Below are positions 54,432 to 63,226 of a stretch of DNA of 64,000 nucleotides, piece by piece. The notes below the pieces were generated by a model. The model was given only the letters and a program-made list of their open reading frames with translations. It had not been told where the DNA came from and did no database searches. Source of the stretch: Corynebacterium sp. HMSC036D02. Its GTDB lineage: Bacteria > Actinomycetota > Actinomycetes > Mycobacteriales > Mycobacteriaceae. Where the stretch lies: assembly GCF_001836165.1 (NCBI RefSeq), contig NZ_KV827683.1, positions 57,896-121,895 on the forward strand, in the 5' to 3' direction. Position 1 is the first letter of the stretch, and each line of letters starts with the position of its first letter. The translations under genes and the position numbers were made by a program.

Positions 54432-57407
54432 TTAGCTGGAGCAGACTGTGTTGAGGCTTTTCTCCTCGTCTGCGTACTGCTCGAGGGCATCGTACAGAGC
54501 GTCCGCGTAGAGGTGTGCACCTTCGGGTAACGGGTGGACGCCGTCGTCGTAAAGCATGGCAGGATTTTCCTGTGCTACTCCGCACCAGTCTGCGATATAG
54601 ACGTTGTCGTGCGTCGTTGCGGCCTCGATGATTTCGGCGCGCGCCGGCCCCATCCAATCGCGCTCACCGTAAGGCAACACGAGTACCAGTGTGCGCTCGG
54701 AGCCGACGATATCGATGAGCTCGTCCATTTGGCCCTCGAATGTAGCTCCGTTGGTGCCCAAGCCCACAAATACGGTGGAGCGCAACTGGCCGGAATCCTT
54801 CAACCCCTGAACCACCGGCAGGGCTGCCGAATAGTGGCGGGAGATGGCAGCGTCGATACTGATACCCGGGAAACGCTCATTAAGTGCTTCGGAGGCGGCG
54901 AGCATGACAGAATCGCCGATTGCGCTGATCTCGTTGCCGGTGGGTATCGCGCGCTTTTCCTTCGGTTTTGTAGTCTCCGCGGGCTGTGCCGGAGCGGAAC
55001 TTGCAGCCTGCTCGTTGGACTGTGCCATGCGCTCGAGCTCGCGCTCTAGTTCGCTCTTATCCTCCGAGGTCACCAGAGCATAGCCCACACCGAGCAGAGA
55101 TAGCACGACGATGACGGGGACTGCAGGCCACAGTGCCTTGCCAAAGCCAGCCTTAATTTCCTCCATGCTGGGGCGGGCAGCCCAATAGGCATGCCACGTG
55201 GGGCGGAATCCGGCGCGGCGGAAGGGGTTTTCTACAAATTGGTAGGTCACCTCTGCCAACAAGCAGCTCAGCGGCAGGCAAAGGAGACCCAGGAGCCACG
55301 AAGGGGCGTCGGACAGCGCGTGGACAATCATGACCACCGGCCAGTGCCAGAGGTACAAAGAGAAGGAACGCTGTCCCAGCCAGCGCATCACACGGGTGCG
55401 GAAAATCCAGGTGAGGGGGCCGGTTTCACGCACCACTCCCCAAATCATCGCCGCGCCGAGCACGCTGGTGAGGGCCAAACCACCGCGGTAGGTGAATTCG
55501 CGGTCCGCGCCCATCCACACCAGTTGGGCAAGGTAGGCAACGAGTGCGAGGGCGCCAAGGGCGCCAGCGAGAATGCCCTTGTTTGCTGCTGGCCAGGAGT
55601 CGGCGTCGACATCCTTGTCGGTGGAGGTCAAAAGCAGGGACAACATTGCGCCAATGAGGAGACCGAAGGCGTGGGTATCGGTTCCGTAGTACACGCGGGT
55701 GGGATCCTCGCCTGGGGTGAAGATGAGCGCCATCGCGACGGCTGAAGCGATCGCGAGGATCAGCGATACCGCGATGGGCAGGCGCTTGGGCTTGCGGCGG
55801 GAAATGGCGAAGACGCCAAACATCAGCAGAGGCCAAATCAGATAGAACTGTTCCTCGACGGCCAAGGACCAATAGTGCGCGAAAACCTGCACTTCATTTG
55901 GCGCAAAGTAAGTTTGGCTGGTGGCGATTTGGGTCCAGTTGTTGACAAAGAAGAAGGTGCCCAAGAATTGCTGGCGGATGCCTACTGCTAGGTCGCCGCC
56001 GATGAGGGCCACAATCGCAGTACATATCGAAAGGACCACGAGTGCGGCAGGGAGAATGCGCCGGAAGCGGCGGATCCAGAAATCCTTGAGGCTGATGCGC
56101 CCAGTCGCGTTGAATTCACGGACCAGCAGCGAGGTAATGAGGAAGCCGGAAAGGACAAAGAACATGTCCACGCCGAGGTAACCGCCGGGGAGAATGTCCC
56201 CGAAGAAGTGATAGATCACCACGGCAAGCACCGCGAGACCACGCAGACCATCCAGGCCCGGTACTTGACGCAGCCGGGCGCGTCGACGGCGCGGTGTGGT
56301 TGCAGGTGCAGTTGTAGCCGGGGCAGCTGTGCTGCTGGCGGACGCACTGGCAGCGGCGGGGGCTGTGGAGGGAGCCGCAGTGGCAGTCGCAGTGGCGGGC
56401 GTGGCGCTTGCCTTTGTAGCGTCTACCGCTGCCGCGGTTGCAGCTGCCGGAGCCGCGGCAGCAGCAGTGGATTCCTTCGCTACCGGCCGCTTTTCTGAAC
56501 GGCGCTTTTCTTGTTTTTCTTGTTTTGTGCTCAGTACCCCGACGGACTGTGAGCGACGAGCCAGAGCCCGCGAAATCTCATTCTCTGGCCTGGCCGTCTC
56601 TGTTTTCTTCTTTTTCTTTTCAGGTTCTTTGGCTTGCTCAGGTACTTTGTCATTCTTGGCCTCAGCGCGCTGGGCTTTCTGGCGTTCTTCGCCCTGTGCA
56701 GGATTCTTTGTAGGTTGGGCAGCCTTTTCTTTTTGTGCAGCCGGTGCCGGAGCCGGGGCAGGTGCCTGCGCTTTGGCAGCTGTAGGAGACTTTGACGCAG
56801 CGGGCTGGGCGCTTGGTGTGGCGGCCGGATTCTTGCCGGCACGGCTGGTCTCCGAGACCTTGTTTCCCGGGGAAGGAGTCTTGTCCTGCTGCTCAGAACT
56901 TGTTTTCTGCGGGGCAGCCTGCTGGGGCGCCGGGCGGCGAGGGACGGTGCGTCGTGGGCCGCGGCGGCCAGTCGAAGCTACGTCGGCCTCCTCGCGGGTT
57001 TTGACTAGTTTGGCCTTCTTCACCGCCGAAGCCTTGGGAAGGGCGCTCGGTGACAAGTCTAAGGTGAAGTCTTCCGCTGGCCGTGGGCGCACGCGGCTAG
57101 GCCGCGCGGCCGGGCGCTGAGTGCTGGGCCGCTGAGTTCTGGGCGCAGCGCTTTTATCCGAGGTGGTGGGCTTGCTGGGAGTGGTCGACTTTCCAGGCTT
57201 CGTGGTGTCAGTAGGTGCGGTGGATGGAGAAGCCGACGTGCGCTTGGCAGCCGGAGTGGACGGAGCAGTCGCAGCAGAGCCTTTAGATGCAGTAGTCGAA
57301 GTTGAAGAAGGCTTCTGGGAAACGGAAGGGGAGTCCGGAGTGGGACTCGATGTGGATGATTCGCCCTTTGCCAAGCGTGACACCATCGACCGCAAAAATT
57401 TCTTCAC
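54432..57407 (-). CDS. OatA-like acyltransferase-3/SGNH protein with very long disordered N-terminus
   Basis: The 991-residue protein has three parts. Residues 1-380 are low-complexity (Pro, Ala, Thr, Ser, Lys), predicted cytoplasmic and disordered. Residues about 380-740 are an acyltransferase-3 membrane domain (VPGLDGLRGLAVLAVVIYHF, GGYLGVDMFFVLSGFLITSL, FWIRRFRRILPAAL) with about ten helices and the catalytic His in VIYHFFG. Residues about 790-991 are an outer SGNH esterase-like domain with GDSV (about 830), GTNG and DGVH (about 954). This is the OatA arrangement of O-acetyltransferases acting on peptidoglycan, mycolates or glycans. The acceptor here is unknown. Confidence 0.9.
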   Translation of the reverse strand: MKKFLRSMVSRLAKGESSTSSPTPDSPSVSQKPSSTSTTASKGSAATAPSTPAAKRTSASPSTAPTDTTKPGKSTTPSKPTTSDKSAAPRTQRPSTQRPAARPSRVRPRPAEDFTLDLSPSALPKASAVKKAKLVKTREEADVASTGRRGPRRTVPRRPAPQQAAPQKTSSEQQDKTPSPGNKVSETSRAGKNPAATPSAQPAASKSPTAAKAQAPAPAPAPAAQKEKAAQPTKNPAQGEERQKAQRAEAKNDKVPEQAKEPEKKKKKTETARPENEISRALARRSQSVGVLSTKQEKQEKRRSEKRPVAKESTAAAAAPAAATAAAVDATKASATPATATATAAPSTAPAAASASASSTAAPATTAPATTPRRRRARLRQVPGLDGLRGLAVLAVVIYHFFGDILPGGYLGVDMFFVLSGFLITSLLVREFNATGRISLKDFWIRRFRRILPAALVVLSICTAIVALIGGDLAVGIRQQFLGTFFFVNNWTQIATSQTYFAPNEVQVFAHYWSLAVEEQFYLIWPLLMFGVFAISRRKPKRLPIAVSLILAIASAVAMALIFTPGEDPTRVYYGTDTHAFGLLIGAMLSLLLTSTDKDVDADSWPAANKGILAGALGALALVAYLAQLVWMGADREFTYRGGLALTSVLGAAMIWGVVRETGPLTWIFRTRVMRWLGQRSFSLYLWHWPVVMIVHALSDAPSWLLGLLCLPLSCLLAEVTYQFVENPFRRAGFRPTWHAYWAARPSMEEIKAGFGKALWPAVPVIVVLSLLGVGYALVTSEDKSELERELERMAQSNEQAASSAPAQPAETTKPKEKRAIPTGNEISAIGDSVMLAASEALNERFPGISIDAAISRHYSAALPVVQGLKDSGQLRSTVFVGLGTNGATFEGQMDELIDIVGSERTLVLVLPYGERDWMGPARAEIIEAATTHDNVYIADWCGVAQENPAMLYDDGVHPLPEGAHLYADALYDALEQYADEEKSLNTVCSS

Positions 57408-57513
57408 TTCACACTCCGCAGGTAGACACCGTGGTTCGGGTACTGAGGCTTAGTAACCCGAGTAATCCTACTCTGTGCGCGTGGCTAGTCGGGCAACGAG
57501 TCAGGGGAGCGTG

Positions 57514-58311
57514 TTAGGTGCGCAAAAGCTGGCGAAGCACGGTGCTGACGCCGTTGTCAGTATTGGGAGGGGCAATGATGTCCGCTAGGTCCTTCAGCTG
57601 CGGATGCGCGTTCTCCATCGCGACGGCTGTCCCGGCAGCGCGTAGCATTTCGAGATCATTGAGGTAGTCGCCGAAGGCCACGGTGGCGGTGATGGGAACG
57701 TTGGCAAGTTCAGCGAGCTTGACCAAGGCTGCACCCTTATCCACGCCGCGAGCCATGACATCGAGCCAGACCTTGCCTGATACCGCCACGTTATCCTCCG
57801 GGACAGCGCGCACGATGGGCTCGTAGATGTGTGCCTCTGAACCGGATTCGCAGAAGATGGCGATCTTGATGATGTTGCTATCGGGGACGGCGTCTAGGTC
57901 ATCGACCCACGTGACCGCCTTGTAGTACTTGGAGATCTCTGCGCGCGCTGCATCGGATGCATCCTGCGCGACGTAGGCGGTTTCCGGGGCGCACAGCACC
58001 ACGGTGTGTTCCACCTCCAAGGCCGCTGAGGCCTCGCGCGCTGAGTGCACGGTCGTTTCCGAGAGCGGGAATGTCGCAATGATGTCGCCACCACGCATGA
58101 CTACCGAGCCATTTTCAGCAATGAAGGTCTCGCCTTGCGGGAACATCTCCTTGAGCGTTGCCAGTTGGCGCCCTGAGGCCGGAACTAGCTCGCAGCTGCG
58201 GTGAGCGGCAAGCTCTTGTAGCTCCGCGAAGTCCGCTGGTAGTTGGCCGTGGGCATCGAGGAGCGTGCCGTCCATGTCAAGAGCAACAAGTTGTGGGAGC
58301 AAGAAAGTCAC
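57514..58311 (-). CDS. HAD-family (Cof-type) phosphatase
   Basis: The 265 residues start at GTG and carry HAD motif I LVALDMDGTLLD, motif II-like PASGRQLATL, motif III KGAALVKLAELANV and motif IV GDYLNDLEMLRAAGTAVAM. The cap is type IIB (Cof), acting on sugar phosphates, nucleotides or flavin mononucleotide. The substrate is unknown. It is divergent from the crotonase-family gene. Confidence 0.9.
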   Translation of the reverse strand: MTFLLPQLVALDMDGTLLDAHGQLPADFAELQELAAHRSCELVPASGRQLATLKEMFPQGETFIAENGSVVMRGGDIIATFPLSETTVHSAREASAALEVEHTVVLCAPETAYVAQDASDAARAEISKYYKAVTWVDDLDAVPDSNIIKIAIFCESGSEAHIYEPIVRAVPEDNVAVSGKVWLDVMARGVDKGAALVKLAELANVPITATVAFGDYLNDLEMLRAAGTAVAMENAHPQLKDLADIIAPPNTDNGVSTVLRQLLRT

Positions 58312-58408
58312 ACCAATCTAAACGGGTTGGGCTAAAAGCAGAAACCATGTCCAAGGTAGCGCCAAAAATAGGTGGCTGAAACATTTGTGATATGGAACAC
58401 TGGTGCGC

Positions 58409-59443
58409 ATGACTATGACTGATCCAGTACTCGTTTCCGTCCGCAACCGTACCGGAGTCCTTGAACTCAATCGACCGAAAGCTCTGAACTCTTTGAACCC
58501 AGAGATGATTGACATCATCCGCCGCTCCCTCGAAGCGTGGGCGCAGGATGATGAGATTGAGCAAGTCCTGATTCATTCCAATAACCCCAAAGCTTTTTGC
58601 GCCGGTGGCGATGTGCGCCACGCCCGTGAGGGAATCGCGGAAGGCAAGCTGGAGGAAGTCGATGCCTTCTTCGCCAGCGAGTACCTCACCAACGGTGATA
58701 TCGCCGAGTTCCCGAAGCCCTATATCGCCGTCATCGACGGGGTTGTGATGGGTGGAGGATTAGGCATCTCCATGCATGGTTCGCACCGCGTGGTGACGGA
58801 GAAAGCCTTCGCGTCGATGCCGGAGATGAATATCGGCTACGTCACGGACGTGGGAGTGGCCTATGCGGCGCAGCGCATGGTGGGTACACGCGGAGTAGCT
58901 TCGCCGGGCTTGGCAAAGTTCTGGGGCTTAAGCGGCTACCGCATGTATGCCGCGGACATGTTGTGGACGGGTGTCGCGACCCACGTTGTTAAGGATGCCG
59001 CCGAGCTGATTGAGGCAGCTATCGAGCGGGGCATCGACGCCGCACTGGAAGATCTAGCTTTGCCTGCACCACAACAGCCGGCGCCGCTGGAGCAGGTAGC
59101 CAAAGACCTGGAGGAGACCTTCGCGCTGCCGACGTGGGAGGAGATTTCCGCGGAGCTCGATAAGCGCCCGAACATTTCCGGCGAAGTACGCCGCCTCATG
59201 GCCGCCGCCTGCCCAGCCGCCATCATCGCGGCCAATGAGCTCTATGAGGCGGAAGCCGCTGTCGACGATATCCGTGAGGCGCTCCTGCTAGAACTCAAAC
59301 TGGGCATGCACATGTACCGACGCCCCGACTTTTCCGAGGGCGTGCGCGCGGTGCTGGTGGACAAGACCCAGGATGCTGCGTTTGACCCGGCGACCACCGA
59401 GGAGGTTGACGCCGAAGAATTCCGCGCAGTGCTGAACTCCTAG
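58409..59443 (+). CDS. Enoyl-CoA hydratase/3-hydroxyisobutyryl-CoA hydrolase family protein
   Basis: I start at ATG 58409 (MTMTDPVLVSVRNRTGVLEL); GTG 58403 is possible. The 344-residue length fits the 3-hydroxyisobutyryl-CoA hydrolase branch. Motifs: LNRPKALNSLNPEMID, FCAGGDVRHARE (oxyanion hole), VMGGGLGISMHGSHRVVTEK (second oxyanion loop) and FASMPEMNIGYVTDVGVAYA. The usual (F/L)PDVG is TDVG here. It would act in valine catabolism or a related thioester reaction. Confidence 0.85.
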   Translation: MTMTDPVLVSVRNRTGVLELNRPKALNSLNPEMIDIIRRSLEAWAQDDEIEQVLIHSNNPKAFCAGGDVRHAREGIAEGKLEEVDAFFASEYLTNGDIAEFPKPYIAVIDGVVMGGGLGISMHGSHRVVTEKAFASMPEMNIGYVTDVGVAYAAQRMVGTRGVASPGLAKFWGLSGYRMYAADMLWTGVATHVVKDAAELIEAAIERGIDAALEDLALPAPQQPAPLEQVAKDLEETFALPTWEEISAELDKRPNISGEVRRLMAAACPAAIIAANELYEAEAAVDDIREALLLELKLGMHMYRRPDFSEGVRAVLVDKTQDAAFDPATTEEVDAEEFRAVLNS

Positions 59444-59450
59444 TCAGGGC

Positions 59451-60611
59451 TTATAGGCCGCGTGCCCGCTGATAGGCGGCGCGCGCCCGGTGTTCATCCA
59501 CTCCTGCCGGCACGGCAACGTTGAGGGTGGCCTGCGTGGCGGCCGGAGTTGGTGCGGGCAGGTGGAAGGCAGGGGCATCGGTCAGCGCCAATCCCTGGCG
59601 GCCATCGGGCAGCTGTACAGGCAGCAGGGTCCACAGCCCCAGGATCGGCATGGCTAGCTGCGGCAGGCGCGCCGAGCGCGCTTCGGGGATCGACACCCGG
59701 GCGCGGATCAGCTCGGGAAGCGCATTGTCATAGCCGAAGCGGCGCAGGTTCGCCGCTGCTTGAGCGGACATGGAACTAGATAGCTCGTCCGCCCACGCCC
59801 ACGTGAACGTGTCCGTGGAAGCGTCGAGAGTAGCAATGAGATGGGCGGGAACCGTGAGCGAACCATGATCAGAGTTCACCACGGTGCGAGACGTTCCAGG
59901 GTCGAGGTCCGCAGACAGGTTGGGGAAGCGGGCCTCCAAAAAGAAATTGTGCTCGGTGGCAATATAATGGGCATCCGCCAACACATCGCGTGCGCTGAGC
60001 CCGGCCCGGCCCGAAGGGTGGGGAAGGGCCGCGATCCGAGTGCCGTGGAAGCGTGCGAGGCCTTCTGCCGCCGCTGGGTCCACGCCCAAGTAAGAAGCGA
60101 GCTCAGAGGTAGCACGGCGCTCGTCGACGCCCCCTGCAACATCCCCCGAGCGTTCGAGTCCGGCCAAGATGCTGACACGGGGATCTGGGTGGAGCTCCGT
60201 AAAGTCGACGGCGACGAGTGCTTCGCCCTCGCCCTGCGGGACGCGGAGAACAGGGCGGTCGCCCACCAACCGCCGCGCTAAGCCGCGGAGCAGGGCGGAA
60301 TCGGGCTGTGGTCCGTGGAACTGAGGCTGGGGCGCTTGTTCCGCCAAACCCGTGGCCCAGTGCAGCTGCCCATCCTGGATGGTGGCTAGACGTAGTCCAT
60401 CGAAGTCATAGCTCCCTGAATCAGTACTAATGCGCACCACCGCGCGCTGGTCTTGGTCTGGCTGCGCTGATTGTTGGGCTTCGGGCGCGGGGTCAGCAGG
60501 CGCAAAGTTCAGTTCGACGTCGCGCACGTCGCCCAATCGGGAGGCAAACGTGGCGTCGATGCCGGCTTGGATAAAAGCGCCTGCGGAGTACAGGTTCTGG
60601 GCGGAATCCAT
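59451..60611 (-). CDS. Conserved hypothetical protein, DUF6882-like halves
   Basis: The 386-residue soluble protein has no signal or membrane segment. The stretch around residues 255-300 (TFTWAWADELSSSMSAQAAA, NLRRFGYDNALPELIRARV) resembles the DUF6882 pattern of actinobacterial proteins, and an earlier stretch around 90 (LHWATGLAEQ) may be a second half. Its start overlaps the sqdX stop by 1 nt (TAATG), so it is translationally coupled to the putative sulfolipid genes. Function unknown. Confidence 0.7.
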   Translation of the reverse strand: MDSAQNLYSAGAFIQAGIDATFASRLGDVRDVELNFAPADPAPEAQQSAQPDQDQRAVVRISTDSGSYDFDGLRLATIQDGQLHWATGLAEQAPQPQFHGPQPDSALLRGLARRLVGDRPVLRVPQGEGEALVAVDFTELHPDPRVSILAGLERSGDVAGGVDERRATSELASYLGVDPAAAEGLARFHGTRIAALPHPSGRAGLSARDVLADAHYIATEHNFFLEARFPNLSADLDPGTSRTVVNSDHGSLTVPAHLIATLDASTDTFTWAWADELSSSMSAQAAANLRRFGYDNALPELIRARVSIPEARSARLPQLAMPILGLWTLLPVQLPDGRQGLALTDAPAFHLPAPTPAATQATLNVAVPAGVDEHRARAAYQRARGL

Positions 60612-61774
60612 TAGTGCTCCTTGACTTCGTTCTCTTCCCTGCGGAAGGGGTGCTCGATAGCCTCCTCATAGGCGTGGAGGAGGGCTTGGGTGGATTCTAC
60701 CCAGGAATACTTTTCAGCCTCGCGGCGGGCGGCAGCGCCCATTGTCTCCCGGCGGGCAGGGTCTTCGAGGAGTCCGAGCGTGGCGCGGGCCCAAGCCTCA
60801 TCATCGGCGTCGGGAGCGATGAGGTGCCCGGTCACGCCTTCCTCAATGACGAAGGGAATACCACCGGCATTCGTGCCGACGACCGGCACGCCCGAGGCGA
60901 AGGACTCGAGTGCTACCAGCCCCAAAGTCTCCGTGGCGGAGGGGAAGAGGAAGACATCTCCCACGGCGAAGGCAGCGGCGAGCTCCTCGCCAGACAGGTA
61001 TCCGGTGAACACTGTGTGTGCAGGATCGAAGCTAGCCTTGAGCTCCTCCAAGGCGGGGCCATCGCCGACGATGGCCAGGCGGGCGTCGCTAAGCTGTGCC
61101 CGAACCAGCTGCATCACGTGGTCGAGGCGCTCCAAGTCCTTTTCTTTGGATACTCGGCCGATATAGGTCACCAGCGGGGCCTCCGGGTTACCGTCGGTCA
61201 GGCGCTCGCGCATCTGCGCCGTGGCGCGGTCAGGGTGATAGGTCTGCGTATCCACAGCCTTGGGCCACAGCTGCACGTTTCGGATCCCCATCTTCCGAGC
61301 CTTTTCCACCATGGGGCCAGAGGTACACAGGTTCACCGCTGCCTGGTTGTGTAGATACTTCAGAGCGGCCTCAGTCAGCGGGCGGGTCCACCCGATGCCC
61401 AGCGCATCGACGTATTCAGGCACGTTGGTGTGAAAGCTGGCCACCAGCGGTACGGCGTCGCGCTGCGCGGCAAAGACGCCGAGAGCCGCTGTCCAAATGG
61501 GGTTGACCGCGTGGATGACATCGGGATCGAAATCCCGGATTTCCTTGAAGAACTTCCACGAGGGCAAGCCGAATTTGATCTCCGGGTAGACCCACAGCGA
61601 CAAACTGGGAATGCGGGTGACCGCGAAGCCGGCGTAGGTTGCAGGGCCCTTGCCCGTGGCAAAAATCTGTACCTCGTGGCCCATCGCGGCCAGCTGGTCC
61701 AGCGTGCGCGTCAGGCGCGTGACCACGCCGTCGATCTTGGGGAGAAAGACCTCGGTAACGATTGCGATGCGCAC
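60611..61774 (-). CDS. sqdX: GT4 glycosyltransferase, SqdX-like (sulfoquinovosyltransferase)
   Basis: I choose GTG 61774, 8 nt after sqdB, giving 387 residues (RIAIVTEVFLPKIDGVVTRL follows). Several stretches match cyanobacterial SqdX and plant SQD2: TEVFLPKIDGVVTRL, YPEIKFGLPS, HAVNPIWTAALGVFAA, PLVASFHTNVPEYVDALGIG and HNQAAVNLCTSGPMVEKARK. The GT4 C-terminal site is GYLSGEELAAAF and ATETLGLVALESFASGVPVV (ExxxxxxxE). SqdX joins UDP-sulfoquinovose to diacylglycerol. A mannosyltransferase such as MgtA is the alternative, but sqdB next door favours SqdX. Confidence 0.78.
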   Translation of the reverse strand: MRIAIVTEVFLPKIDGVVTRLTRTLDQLAAMGHEVQIFATGKGPATYAGFAVTRIPSLSLWVYPEIKFGLPSWKFFKEIRDFDPDVIHAVNPIWTAALGVFAAQRDAVPLVASFHTNVPEYVDALGIGWTRPLTEAALKYLHNQAAVNLCTSGPMVEKARKMGIRNVQLWPKAVDTQTYHPDRATAQMRERLTDGNPEAPLVTYIGRVSKEKDLERLDHVMQLVRAQLSDARLAIVGDGPALEELKASFDPAHTVFTGYLSGEELAAAFAVGDVFLFPSATETLGLVALESFASGVPVVGTNAGGIPFVIEEGVTGHLIAPDADDEAWARATLGLLEDPARRETMGAAARREAEKYSWVESTQALLHAYEEAIEHPFRREENEVKEH

Positions 61775-61782
61775 GGTGGGAT

Positions 61783-62979
61783 TTAAGCCTCCGTGGTGGG
61801 AACACCGGCGTGCTGCTGGCGCGTCCACAGCGATTGCGCCGGAATCTTGGAGCGATCAGCGCGGTCGGCGTACTTACGCGCTACCTCCTCCACCTCATGC
61901 AGCAACCCCTCCGACAAGGTGGTCGGCTCCAGACCAAGCTCGAGGAAGGTGTCGTTGGTGACGTGCAGCTCATTCTCCGCGGATTCCTTGCGCGGGTTCG
62001 GCACGTAGGCCACCTCTGCGCCAGAGATCTTCGCAACCAACTCCGCTAAGTCACGCACGCGGTGGGTCTCCGTCATCTGGTTGATGATTTTGACGCGCTC
62101 GCCGCGTGCCGGCGGGTTCTGCAAAGTTAGCTCGATACAGCGCACCATGTCACGGATGTGGATAAACGCACGGGTCTGCCCACCGGTGCCGTGCACGGTC
62201 AGCGGATAACCAATGCCGGCCTGGATGAGGAAGCGGTTGAGCACCGTTCCGTAGTCACCGTCATAATCAAAGCGGTTGATCAGGCGCTCATCCTTCTGAG
62301 TCTGCTCAGTGTGCGTGCCCCAGATGATGCCCTGGTGCAGATCGGTGATGCGCAGCTCATCATTCTTGGCGTAGTAGGCAAACAGGTGCTGGTCCAGCAC
62401 TTTCGTCATGTGGTAGACCGAGCCCGGGTTGGAGGGGTAGAGGATTTGCTGCTTGACGACGCCATTCTCTCCCGCATCCACCTGCACATCTAGGTAGCCC
62501 TCCGGGATTTTCATGCCGGCTGTGCCGTAACCGTAGACACCCATGGTGCCCAGGTGCGCAACGTGGATATCTTGCTCAGATTCTACGATGGCGGCGAGCA
62601 GGTTGTGGGTGGCGTTGATGTTGTTATCCACCGTGTAGCGCTTGGTGCGCGAATTCTTCATGGAGTAGGGGGCGGCGCGCTGCTCAGCGAAGTGCACCAC
62701 GGCATCCGGGCGCTCAGTGCTGAGGAACTCGAGCAGGCCGTCGTAGTCCTGGGCCACGTCGAGGTTGTGGAAGCCAATGGTCTTGCCGGAGACCTCGGTC
62801 CACGCGGCCAGGCGCTCCTCAATGGAGGCGATAGGTGTTAAAGATTCTGCGCCCAACTCCTCATCGATGGCGCGCCGGGAGAGGTTATCCACGATGATGA
62901 CCTCATGGTCTTGGTCGGAGAGATAGAGGGAAGCGGGCCAACCGCAGAAGCCGTCTCCGCCGAGAATCGCTACCTTCAT
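61783..62979 (-). CDS. sqdB: UDP-sulfoquinovose synthase SqdB
   Basis: The 398-residue protein is an extended short-chain dehydrogenase with N-terminal Rossmann loop ILGGDGFCGWPASLYL. Features specific to SqdB/SQD1 are the LTPIASIEERLAAW region, VVHFAEQRAAPYSMKN, LGTMGVYGYG with Thr145, the YxxxK pair Tyr189/Lys193 (SVYHMTKV), and QTRAFIHIRDMVRCIELTLQNPP. These agree with cyanobacterial SqdB and plant SQD1. The enzyme makes UDP-sulfoquinovose from UDP-glucose and sulfite. GGAGAG precedes the ATG. Such genes are not a standard part of corynebacterial core metabolism as I know it. Confidence 0.85.
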   Translation of the reverse strand: MKVAILGGDGFCGWPASLYLSDQDHEVIIVDNLSRRAIDEELGAESLTPIASIEERLAAWTEVSGKTIGFHNLDVAQDYDGLLEFLSTERPDAVVHFAEQRAAPYSMKNSRTKRYTVDNNINATHNLLAAIVESEQDIHVAHLGTMGVYGYGTAGMKIPEGYLDVQVDAGENGVVKQQILYPSNPGSVYHMTKVLDQHLFAYYAKNDELRITDLHQGIIWGTHTEQTQKDERLINRFDYDGDYGTVLNRFLIQAGIGYPLTVHGTGGQTRAFIHIRDMVRCIELTLQNPPARGERVKIINQMTETHRVRDLAELVAKISGAEVAYVPNPRKESAENELHVTNDTFLELGLEPTTLSEGLLHEVEEVARKYADRADRSKIPAQSLWTRQQHAGVPTTEA

Positions 62980-63213
62980 TTTTTATCTCTCCACATCACT
63001 GTCGGGGCATGAGTTAGGGTGCCGCCGACGATGGGGGAGACACCCGTCGCGGCGGCAAGCACTTTTCAATACCTTACCGTTGACAGCCCTCACATGAGGG
63101 CCCTTAACGGTAAACAGTGAGTGAATGTTTCCTCGGGCTGCACCACTAGAACAAAGCATGGTGCAGAGCACAGGAGGCTCGGTGTCCAGAGTAAGTTCTG
63201 CAAACGCGCCCTG

Positions 63214-63226
63214 TACACTGGCGCGC
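63214..63226 (+). promoter_or_regulatory. Leaderless promoter (-10 TACACT, 7 nt)
   Basis: TACACT at 63214-63219, then 7 nt, then ATG 63227. It fixes the start inside the frame open from 63125. The 63000-63120 stretch contains GGGCCCTTAACGGTAAA-like sequence but no clear element. Confidence 0.6.
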
